Positions 7,053 through 15,225 of a DNA stretch of 16,968 nucleotides are shown here, one piece after another. The position numbers and the translations under genes are program-made. The notes below the pieces were generated by a model, which made no database searches, was not told the DNA's origin, and saw nothing but the letters and a program-made list of their open reading frames with translations. Source of the stretch: Flavobacteriales bacterium UBA7430 (GTDB lineage Bacteria > Bacteroidota > Bacteroidia > Flavobacteriales > UBA7430); assembly GCA_002478765.1 (NCBI GenBank), contig DLQO01000068.1:6728-23695 (forward strand), read 5' to 3'. Every line of letters begins with the position of its first letter. The first letter of the stretch is position 1.

Positions 7053-7994
7053 ATGAAAAACCTCTCCTATTATCTAAAGAACTTTGCGTACAATGCATTG
7101 CCGAAAAGTTTTTTTCATTGGAAATTCCAACAAATAAAAAATCTGGAAAAAACGCTAGATCCAAGTATTATAAACACACGTTTGAATTATTATTTTAAGG
7201 GCAACGAAATGTTTGAAATACCCAAAAAAACACCTTCCATCAAACATTTTAAAAGAACAAAAGGAACGGGGTATTATTTGGACCTTAAAGAGTTTCTTCA
7301 CTACTTCAACGCACACGTAAAGTTTGCCTACCATTTTGGTGATGAAACGCATGTAAATGACCACCCTACCTTATTTAAAGCAAGGCCAATCGGCGGAGAG
7401 AATGGTAATTCCGTTTTGTTTAAACTTAACAAATACCGCCATTTTAGGTGGGTGAACGATCCTTATTCCTTCACTGAAAAGAAAAATATTTTGGTGTGGC
7501 GCGGTGGTGCCTACAAAACGCTGAGAAGAGATTTCGTAAGGGCGTATTGGAATCATCCGCTTTGTGATGTTGGGCAAACGAATAAACCTGTAGAGGACGC
7601 TCCCTGGCAAAAAGAATATTTAAGTGTTATGCAACAATTGCAGTATAAGTTTATCTTTTGCCCTGAGGGTAATGATGTCGCAACAAATTTAAAATGGGTC
7701 ATGTCCTCAAATTCTCTTTGCATGATGCCGAAACCCAAATTAGAAACTTGGTTTATGGAGGGAACTTTGGTGGCCGGAGTACATTATGTTGAAATTGCTG
7801 ATGATTTCTCTGATCTTGATGAGAAAATTCGTTTTTACGCTGCGCACACAGATGAAGCACAAGAAATCATCAAGAATGCCCATGCTTTCGTGAAGCAATT
7901 CCAAAATAAAAATTTGGAAGATTATTTGTGTTTTAAGGTTTTGGAGCGTTATGCTAACAGGAGCGGTCAAAGCCATGTTTTACGATTTAATTAG
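7053..7994 (+). CDS. Glycosyltransferase family 90 (LPS glycosyltransferase-like)
   Basis: Probable cytoplasmic or membrane-associated glycosyltransferase that adds a sugar to lipopolysaccharide or another surface glycan. The 313-residue reading starts at the ATG at 7053 (MKNLSYYL); an in-frame ATG five codons earlier at 7038 is possible, but the later start follows a GG and gives the more usual N-terminus. Family traits are the segment ILVWRGGAYKTLRRDF, then QYKFIFCPEGNDVATNLKW and MSSNSLCMMPKPKLETWFMEG, which resemble GT90 / lipopolysaccharide A proteins such as LpsA of Pasteurellaceae. There is no signal peptide. It is probably co-transcribed with the dioxygenase gene starting 38 bases downstream. 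The sugar donor and acceptor cannot be read from the sequence. Confidence 0.85.
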   Translation: MKNLSYYLKNFAYNALPKSFFHWKFQQIKNLEKTLDPSIINTRLNYYFKGNEMFEIPKKTPSIKHFKRTKGTGYYLDLKEFLHYFNAHVKFAYHFGDETHVNDHPTLFKARPIGGENGNSVLFKLNKYRHFRWVNDPYSFTEKKNILVWRGGAYKTLRRDFVRAYWNHPLCDVGQTNKPVEDAPWQKEYLSVMQQLQYKFIFCPEGNDVATNLKWVMSSNSLCMMPKPKLETWFMEGTLVAGVHYVEIADDFSDLDEKIRFYAAHTDEAQEIIKNAHAFVKQFQNKNLEDYLCFKVLERYANRSGQSHVLRFN

Positions 7995-8032
7995 GGCATT
8001 GTTTTATACTTACAAATCATAAAACCAAAATT

Positions 8033-8626
8033 TTGTTGAAGAAGCCCGTAATACATAAGATTACCGATGGGGAGTACATCCACATTCCTGATTTTTATGA
8101 TTTGGATTCAGCAGATTCATACTTCAAAGATTTGATTGAAGGAATCTGTTGGACCCAAGAGAAGATGCATATGTTCGGAAGGGAAATCAATTTCCCCAGG
8201 TTGATGGCCTTTTATGGGGATGCAGGAAAGAGCTATTCATTTTCAAAAAACACGTTTCATGCAAAAGAATGGACGCCAACACTTCTCAAAATTAAAACCG
8301 ATTTAGAATCGAAGTTTCAAATGGAATTAAATTCTGTATTGATGAATCAGTATCGAGATGGAAACGATTCCATGGACTGGCATCAAGACGATGAAAAAGA
8401 ATTGGGGCTCAATCCAACGATTGTTTCGGTCAATTTTGGTGCCTCAAGAATGTTTCAATTGAGACATTTAAAAACCAAGGAAAAAATAAACATTCCCTTA
8501 GAGCATGGCAGTGTGTTGATTATGAAAGGCAGTTTACAGCACCATTGGCAGCATCGTTTGCCAAAAACAAAAAAGGCGGTTGGGCATCGGATTAACCTAA
8601 CTTTTCGTTTGATTCAAAACCGGTAG
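8033..8626 (+). CDS. AlkB-like 2-oxoglutarate/Fe(II) dioxygenase
   Basis: Cytoplasmic dioxygenase of 197 residues, expected to remove alkyl groups oxidatively from nucleic-acid bases (AlkB family, close in layout to human ALKBH2/3). Iron ligands are His117 and Asp119 in WHQDDE and His174 in HHWQHRLPK. The 2-oxoglutarate-binding arginines are in RINLTFR (Arg186, Arg192). NFGASRMFQLRH and LEHGSVLIMKG fit the conserved core. No ATG exists near the N-terminus; two consecutive TTG codons at 8033 and 8036 are the only plausible starts, the first in-frame ATG being at codon 45, inside the conserved region. It follows the GT90 gene by 38 bases and converges on GH81 with a 20-base gap. No LexA- or Ada-type site was seen. 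Confidence 0.88.
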   Translation: MLKKPVIHKITDGEYIHIPDFYDLDSADSYFKDLIEGICWTQEKMHMFGREINFPRLMAFYGDAGKSYSFSKNTFHAKEWTPTLLKIKTDLESKFQMELNSVLMNQYRDGNDSMDWHQDDEKELGLNPTIVSVNFGASRMFQLRHLKTKEKINIPLEHGSVLIMKGSLQHHWQHRLPKTKKAVGHRINLTFRLIQNR

Positions 8627-8646
8627 TCTCCAATAAATTAATCCAG

Positions 8647-11600
8647 CTAGTTACATGGGTCTTTGTTTATGTATGTAAGGGAACTGGCGTCCTTAACTTT
8701 CAACTGATATCCCTCTCCGGGTTTCATGTCGCCTATGCCATTGAAACCCCATTCGGGTAACAAGGCATTTCCATTAAAATCTTTAGCAATGACTAAGTTG
8801 TCAGCAACAATTAATCCATCAAAGACCAATTGAGCATCTTCTGGTTCTATTTGTAGGTAGCCTATGGTATTCCAGCCTTTAGGTAAGGTAATGGAGTGTT
8901 CTTCCGGAACGGCATAATTTCCTGATAATTCCAAAGTGCATGTATTGGTTGTTTTGATGAGATATCCTTCTTTGGGGCTGATGTTCCCAATGGCATTGAA
9001 GTCCCATTCGGGTAGGTATGCGTTTCCTGTATTGTCTTTTACGATGGTGATTTGATTGTTTAGAATAAGGGGTTCGAGAACCTTTCTAATCTCTCTGTCA
9101 GTGGGAACAATGTAACTTGAAAAGATAGACCAGCCGGAAGGTAAATGCAGCGTTTGTGAATTGGGTTTGTTTACCTCATTATCGCAGGGTGCTTCGCAGA
9201 ATTCGGTGCCTACCTCGTAGGTAAAGTACTTGGTGACTGATATCCCGCCGCCCGCATAGGCAAACTTGCAGGCATAGCTTAGCGTGGAGCCTGCAGTTTG
9301 GTTTGCCAGCGTCGCACTAAATTTAGTTCCATAAACACGATTCATAGGTGTTTCGCTAAAAGGCAATTCATTCCATAAATAACTAACCACGCCATCTTTG
9401 TCTGAATCTAACAATTCAAATGAAACGATTACGTCATTTTCAATCGTTTCAAAACTCACCGAATAGCCTTCAGAAAAAGTACCTTGTTCGGCTTCTACGG
9501 AACTAACTGTACAAGTGTTTTCATCGTTTACGATGATGCTGATGCTTGAAGAGGTGCTTTTGTTGTTTTCATTGTCCGTTGCAATGGCCTTAATGCTGTA
9601 AGTTTTTATTACGGCTGGCTGCCAATTTATTTGGTAGGGAGGGGTGCTGTCTTCTCCAATTTTAACAGCTCCATCAAAAAACTCTACTAAGGTGATGCTA
9701 CCACCGGTGTCCGAAGCGGATGCGGACAGCGTTTGAGTGGATCCGAGTAAAACGATACTTCCAGTGTTTGGTGAGCTCATCGATACAATAGGGGCATTGT
9801 TTGTGCCCGAGTTCGGTTCTGCCAAAGTGAAAACCATTTCACCAAGGTTAAATTCCCCACCGTCTATGGCTATGCGTATGACCTGTGTACCTTGATTTAA
9901 AGCAATTTGATTGACTTGTTTGGCTCTCCAGCTGTCCCAAGCTCCTGTGTAAGACATGGAAATATCCGAGCTTATTCGAGTGCCGTTGTTTTCCAGATGG
10001 AAAGGGCCTCCTCCACCCGAGTTTCCGCAGGCATAATTGAAGTTGAGATTGTACACCCCAGAAGTTGTTACATAGACGGTATATTCCATCCATTCTCCGG
10101 AACTAATCCAGCCGACAGCAGCTCCTTGTTGTGCGTCAGAAAATGCATCCACAGATTCATCGGGCCTATAATCACCTTGATTCTCTTGAGATAAGTCTAG
10201 ATAGGTAATGTTTTGACCCTTACCTCCTTGAAATTTATCGTAATGCCCCGCTTCTATCGTCCCCGGAATTTGGCTTGTAGGCGTTAGGAAAGAGCTTTGA
10301 CTCCCCACCTGAACGCTGACGACGTTACTGGTGGTGAATGCATTACCGAGATACATCTTGGCATACAGGCTCTGCATTCCGGAAGCTAAATTAGAAACTT
10401 CCATGTTATAGGGAGCGCTGACATCACTCCCGATTAATGTAGTGCCGTTGTAAAAATCGATTTTGCTAACTTCAGTTTCATTGGTCTCCGCAGTTAGAAG
10501 TACACTGCCATTTTCGTCGATTTCAGAAAGGTTTGAGCTTAGGCTTACCGATCCACTAACATCTTTACTGGTAGCCATATCACGGGCTTCTACCCTCAAC
10601 TCAAAACCGTCCGAAAAGACAACGGTCAAAGGAACATCTTTGTAGTTGTGCGCTACATAGGTCTTGGAGCCCTCTTTTTCGAAACAGGCTGCTATGGGGT
10701 AGTCGGATGTAACCGAAGCATTAACCGATCCCAGAACATTCATGGCGTGCAGCCAGTGGTAGGTTTGAGCATCTGAAATTCCAAATTTTAAGTTTCGGTT
10801 GGGGTTGGAGTTGTACAAATCAAGGGCAGCTTGAGGATTCGTAAAAGCTAAATATTTCCAATAGGTATCGTGCCAAAGATTTGCATTTTCTTCATTCGAT
10901 AAGATTCCTGTATTTGAGGCCATCTCAGCCCACAGAGATTCAGCGTATGCTTTGTGATGCCCTAAATACAAAGACCCACCGTGAATGGGGTATATCTCGA
11001 TGCCGTAAGCAGCAGCAATGTCCGAGGTCCAAAAGGTTTGATTGTCGTAGCCATTTCCCCAAATCCGGGAAGCCAAACTAAAGCCATATTCTGGTTTGAA
11101 AGTTCGTTTGTTGATGTCAAGCCAGTATTCCTCAATCGCAGTTTGTTCCGTCGTGTAGATGTAAATGCCCAAGTCGCGAACTTCATCGTTTTCAGTGATG
11201 GCTCCCCAATGAATTAACGAAGAGGCAAACTGCATGCTCTCCGAGGTTGATTCTTGATCGTTTCCAAAGGGAAAGGTCGCAAAGCCGTTGGCCCAACTGT
11301 GTCCGGCATAGGGGCTGAAATTTCTTAAAAAAGGAAATTGAGAATCATTTCTGTCAGGCGAAGCAGCATCACGAACCAACAGATTAATCATGTCGCCCCA
11401 TTCATCTGCCCAGCCCGGCTCGTATTGTTCCATAAAGGCTGCCGCATGAATAAAGTAGCCCCAATGGAAGTGGTGGTCATTCAAGTTGTTGTCTTGTCCG
11501 TGGCCCGCCGGATAGCCGATTAAGGCTGACCAGGTAGTGTTGTAGTAAAACAAAAAGGCCTTTTCACCCGACTCTGCTTTCAACCAATCTTCCAAGCGTT

Positions 11601-12813
11601 CTTTGACGGTGGCAACCATTTTATCTCGGGCGATAAGGTCTCCCATTTCGTCTGCTATACGAGCGGTTTGAATGAGCCGATTCATCATTTGTCCTTCGTT
11701 GTATGAGTCGGTCCAAGTGGCTAGTGGATCGTTTTGTATTTGTTCGATTTTTTCATCCAAGGCCGCTGGGTTAAAGCCTTCGCTGTTGTTGTTAAGATAG
11801 GGGAGGGTGGGTAATATCCCTTTGAATGTGTTTTGTACTGTAAATGTATTTCCATCCAATGTTTTTATTTCACCCCTTATCGAGTTGTAGCTGAACGCCT
11901 GCGGCTGAGGGGAGTTTTGGGCTAAGTAATCCCACTGATGTGGAAGTAAGCCTTGTAACACATTCGTTTGAAAACCTTCCTTGACGTCAGGTGTAACGGT
12001 AAAGATAGAGGTTAGTTTTGAGCTACTTTCATCATAAGACCATTCTGTGGTCGTGTTTTCCGGAAATACGTAGGCATACTTTTTATAGGTCTCTGCGACA
12101 GAAGAGATGTTACTTATTGATTGCGGAAGCATGGCCATAGACCAATAATCATTTCCATTGAGGCTGGAGGTGTAAAAGTTTCCATTTTTCGTCCAGGTAC
12201 TCCCCGAGGGTGCATAAATCGCAAAATCTGCTCCTTGGTGCGCATCTGTTACGGTAATCATTTCTCCTTGAACTGTTACGCTTCCTTTGGTGATTTCAAT
12301 TTGTGCGATGTCAGACGATCCTTTGGTGAAATAGAGGAATGGCATCCCGATTCCTGAGGTGGTTTCAAATTGATGATTGCTATTGCTCCAATTCATCGTA
12401 ACGGTCCAATCGGAATAATCAGAGACGGTGGCTTTGGATGCATTTAACCCAGACACACCAACGGTGATAGGAAGGTAGTCGTCAATCGGTTGTGAACTGC
12501 CATTTGGTGTGGGTGTGGGAACAATATAGCTTACCACAAGTCCGTTGGAAACGGTTTTCATGGTCATGGGGTAGTTGAAAAGATTGCTTACGTGGTCTTC
12601 TTTGATCAAAGCGGACCACCAATCGTTGGTAGGGACCGGATTTCCGAGAGCATTTCCACTAATTTGTGGACTCCCCGAGGGATAACTGTTTCTATTCGCA
12701 GCATCGACGCCCGGAAATGTTTGGGTGTAGCTTCCAGATCCAACGTTTGTGAACTGAGCATTGACGGCAATCGAAAAGAATGAACAAAATAGGGCTGTAA
12801 AGAAGATTTTCAT
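8647..12813 (-). CDS. Multimodular GH81 endo-beta-1,3-glucanase with CBM6 and C-terminal repeats
   Basis: Secreted 1388-residue enzyme expected to cut beta-1,3-glucan chains. Domains in order: signal peptide 1-19 (VNA|Q); GH81 catalytic region about 30-745, with NPVPTNDWWSAL near the start, DHHFHWGYF at 446-454 and the catalytic glutamate segment NDQESTSESMQ at 518-528; an Ig-like domain about 750-836; a CBM6-type domain about 852-998 (IEAGHYDKFQGG, GEWMEYTVYV, DSWRAKQVNQIAL); a second Ig-like domain about 1006-1097; a beta-sandwich domain about 1103-1206 ending in YACKFAYAGGGISVTKYFTY, a segment I recall from other flavobacterial polysaccharidases; and two similar repeats at about 1221-1288 and 1306-1373. 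No classical type IX secretion tail is recognisable at the C-terminus (DPCN), so the repeats may serve attachment. The ATG is fixed by the signal peptide. It is divergent from gapA, and a candidate operator lies 54-67 bases upstream. Confidence 0.95.
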   Translation of the reverse strand: MKIFFTALFCSFFSIAVNAQFTNVGSGSYTQTFPGVDAANRNSYPSGSPQISGNALGNPVPTNDWWSALIKEDHVSNLFNYPMTMKTVSNGLVVSYIVPTPTPNGSSQPIDDYLPITVGVSGLNASKATVSDYSDWTVTMNWSNSNHQFETTSGIGMPFLYFTKGSSDIAQIEITKGSVTVQGEMITVTDAHQGADFAIYAPSGSTWTKNGNFYTSSLNGNDYWSMAMLPQSISNISSVAETYKKYAYVFPENTTTEWSYDESSSKLTSIFTVTPDVKEGFQTNVLQGLLPHQWDYLAQNSPQPQAFSYNSIRGEIKTLDGNTFTVQNTFKGILPTLPYLNNNSEGFNPAALDEKIEQIQNDPLATWTDSYNEGQMMNRLIQTARIADEMGDLIARDKMVATVKERLEDWLKAESGEKAFLFYYNTTWSALIGYPAGHGQDNNLNDHHFHWGYFIHAAAFMEQYEPGWADEWGDMINLLVRDAASPDRNDSQFPFLRNFSPYAGHSWANGFATFPFGNDQESTSESMQFASSLIHWGAITENDEVRDLGIYIYTTEQTAIEEYWLDINKRTFKPEYGFSLASRIWGNGYDNQTFWTSDIAAAYGIEIYPIHGGSLYLGHHKAYAESLWAEMASNTGILSNEENANLWHDTYWKYLAFTNPQAALDLYNSNPNRNLKFGISDAQTYHWLHAMNVLGSVNASVTSDYPIAACFEKEGSKTYVAHNYKDVPLTVVFSDGFELRVEARDMATSKDVSGSVSLSSNLSEIDENGSVLLTAETNETEVSKIDFYNGTTLIGSDVSAPYNMEVSNLASGMQSLYAKMYLGNAFTTSNVVSVQVGSQSSFLTPTSQIPGTIEAGHYDKFQGGKGQNITYLDLSQENQGDYRPDESVDAFSDAQQGAAVGWISSGEWMEYTVYVTTSGVYNLNFNYACGNSGGGGPFHLENNGTRISSDISMSYTGAWDSWRAKQVNQIALNQGTQVIRIAIDGGEFNLGEMVFTLAEPNSGTNNAPIVSMSSPNTGSIVLLGSTQTLSASASDTGGSITLVEFFDGAVKIGEDSTPPYQINWQPAVIKTYSIKAIATDNENNKSTSSSISIIVNDENTCTVSSVEAEQGTFSEGYSVSFETIENDVIVSFELLDSDKDGVVSYLWNELPFSETPMNRVYGTKFSATLANQTAGSTLSYACKFAYAGGGISVTKYFTYEVGTEFCEAPCDNEVNKPNSQTLHLPSGWSIFSSYIVPTDREIRKVLEPLILNNQITIVKDNTGNAYLPEWDFNAIGNISPKEGYLIKTTNTCTLELSGNYAVPEEHSITLPKGWNTIGYLQIEPEDAQLVFDGLIVADNLVIAKDFNGNALLPEWGFNGIGDMKPGEGYQLKVKDASSLTYINKDPCN
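8695..9153 (-). repeat. Twin C-terminal repeats of GH81
   Basis: Two units at 8950-9153 and 8695-8898 encode about 68 residues each. Shared elements are a Leu-Pro-x-Gly-Trp opening, a (V/A)KDxxGNAxLPEW motif and NxIGxxxPxEGY near the end. The DNA also keeps short identities such as ccattcgggta. Units of this type occur singly or doubled at the end of secreted Bacteroidota proteins; their job is not established here. Confidence 0.85.
9820..10260 (-). other. CBM6-type carbohydrate-binding domain within GH81
   Basis: Encodes residues about 852-998 of the GH81 protein. The opening IEAGHYDKF, the central VGWISSGEWMEYTVYV, the SGVYNLNFNYA strand and the final GGEFNLGEMVF follow the CBM6 pattern. 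CBM6 modules attached to laminarinases commonly bind beta-1,3-glucan, so the same is expected here, although binding residues were not verified. Confidence 0.75.
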
Positions 12814-12864
12814 GGTGGGGTTCTTTTCTAAAGTAAATTTAAAGCTTTTTATAGACTGAGCATA

Positions 12865-12883
12865 CTCGTTTTATAAAACGGGA
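12865..12883. promoter_or_regulatory. Palindromic candidate operator upstream of GH81
   Basis: CGTTTTATAAAACG at 12867-12880 is a perfect 14-bp palindrome. Its right half extended, TAAAACGGGA at 12874-12883, is identical over ten bases to 3175-3184 upstream of the regulator and near-identical to 1092-1101 upstream of GH16, in the same orientation relative to each gene. It lies about 60 bases before the GH81 start. There is no T-run beside it. Confidence 0.45.
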
Positions 12884-12994
12884 TAATTATTCGGTCAAAA
12901 TTTAATTTTCTTTAGGTACCGGATAGAGTAAATCAGATTTTATAGAATTGGAGCAATCAATTTGTGCCTTGAAAATCATACAAAGTGTAATTTA

Positions 12995-13013
12995 TACGTT
13001 AAATTAGCGCACG
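12995..13013 (+). promoter_or_regulatory. Possible control element upstream of gapA
   Basis: TACGTTAA (12995-13002) and GCGCACG (13007-13013) recur next to each other, without the 4-base spacer, upstream of GH16 (minus strand, 1111 to 1097). It lies about 75-90 bases before gapA. Whether this is a shared binding site or coincidence cannot be told; no firm gapA promoter box was found in the 271-base gap. Confidence 0.25.
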
Positions 13014-13072
13014 CAAATGAAGCGGATGAGAACACCAGGGCATTTGAACATAAAAGACAAAAACGTAATTAA

Positions 13073-14092
<1,020 letters not shown>

Positions 14093-14107
14093 GTTTATAT
14101 AAAAGCA

Positions 14108-14141
14108 AAAAAAAGCCCTCGCATCTGCGAGGGCTTTTTTT
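14108..14141. terminator. Bidirectional intrinsic terminator between gapA and GH26
   Basis: GCCCTCGC and GCGAGGGC pair around a short loop (ATCT). A run of A precedes the stem and a run of T follows it, so it works as a rho-independent terminator for gapA on the plus strand and for the GH26 gene on the minus strand. Confidence 0.92.
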
Positions 14142-14152
14142 GTAGCTTAATC

Positions 14153-15220
14153 TTATTCATTTTTACCAATGAAGTACGGGTCCTTAACACCTTCTTTGAA
14201 AGCTTTTAAGGCTTCCTCAGAGGAGTTAACCCTCCAGTCCAACTCTTTGTTGATGTGAAACCAAAGAAGCAGCTTAATCTTCGGATATTCATTTTTGATT
14301 TTAGACAAGGCATCGTTGATCCAATCGGCCTTATTTACACCTTCGTAGTCAAATTCAGGTGTGCCAAATTCTGCGATCATGATCGGATGATCACCCAATT
14401 CCAAACAAGCATCGTATAGTTCGCGAAAACAGTTGTCAAAATCACGATAAGGTCGCTCTCCACCCCAAGGGTCTTTTGGGTACCAGTTGTAGGCATCCAT
14501 TCCAATCCAGTCCACATAGTCACTCCCTGGCCAGTAGTTGGCAAGGCTGTTCCAGGCATCTGTCGTAATGTCTATACTTGGTCCGTGCGGGTTCCATACC
14601 CATTTCACATTGTCGGCACCAACGGCTCTGAACTTGTCTACCACATATTTCCATACGGCAACTACTTTTTGCGGCCCTCCGTTTTCAGCTCCATTTTTAC
14701 GTCCGCCCCAGAGGTACCAGTTTCCGTTAAATTCGTGAAGGAATCGTACGTGTAGTTTTTCTTCAAAGGCTTTTGCATCTGCTGCGAACTGCTCGATGTA
14801 CGTATCGTGTTGTCCTTCAAGAACTTGATCCATCAATTCATAAGTCCCCTCCAAAGGCATGGTGTTGTAGTCCACTGAGTCTGGGAAGAAAAGTTCCCAA
14901 GTCAAGTGAGGAATCACATTTTGCTCTTTCAGCGTATTGCATTCTGCCGTAGGGAAAGAGTCTGCAAACGTAGGGTACCACATTACAGATCCCAACTTAT
15001 GGTCAACAAGTGTTTCGAAATCAGATACTATTTCAGCTGCATTTTCAGGAAGATGTCTACCATCTTCCTGAAAAACGTAGGCACTAAGCATGCATCCGTC
15101 CCAGTTGGCAACGGAATCTACAGAAGTAGGTTTTGTTTGAGTCTCTTCGACTTTTGGATTCGTTGTGCACGAAGTAAAAGCTAAAAGAACAGAACTAAAA
15201 ACGATAAGTTTTGTTTTCAT
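14153..15220 (-). CDS. GH26 glycoside hydrolase lipoprotein
   Basis: Lipoprotein of 355 residues. The signal peptide ends in the lipobox FTSC with Cys18 lipidated, followed by an acidic/Thr-rich linker, so it is membrane-anchored facing the periplasm or outside. Residues about 40-345 form a TIM-barrel of GH26 type: the acid/base is Glu163 in RFLHEFNGNWYLWGG and the nucleophile is Glu284 in MIAEFGTPE, with VKWVWNPHG and YVDWIGMDAYNW between them. GH26 includes beta-mannanases, mixed-linkage lichenases and beta-1,3-xylanases. Its place directly after a GH3 gene among beta-1,3-glucanases hints at a glucan substrate, but mannan cannot be excluded. The start lies 5 bases after the GH3 stop, so the two are one operon, ending at the terminator at 14108-14141. 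A perfect 14-bp inverted repeat lies inside the early coding region. Confidence 0.88.
   Translation of the reverse strand: MKTKLIVFSSVLLAFTSCTTNPKVEETQTKPTSVDSVANWDGCMLSAYVFQEDGRHLPENAAEIVSDFETLVDHKLGSVMWYPTFADSFPTAECNTLKEQNVIPHLTWELFFPDSVDYNTMPLEGTYELMDQVLEGQHDTYIEQFAADAKAFEEKLHVRFLHEFNGNWYLWGGRKNGAENGGPQKVVAVWKYVVDKFRAVGADNVKWVWNPHGPSIDITTDAWNSLANYWPGSDYVDWIGMDAYNWYPKDPWGGERPYRDFDNCFRELYDACLELGDHPIMIAEFGTPEFDYEGVNKADWINDALSKIKNEYPKIKLLLWFHINKELDWRVNSSEEALKAFKEGVKDPYFIGKNE
15042..15074. repeat. Perfect inverted repeat inside the GH26 coding region
   Basis: TTTTCAGGAAGATG (15042-15055) and CATCTTCCTGAAAA (15061-15074) are exact reverse complements around a 5-base loop. In the message it would fold into a 14-bp stem about 50 codons after the GH26 start. 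There is no proper U-run after the stem, so it is not a standard terminator. Confidence 0.8.
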
Positions 15221-15225
15221 GGGTT

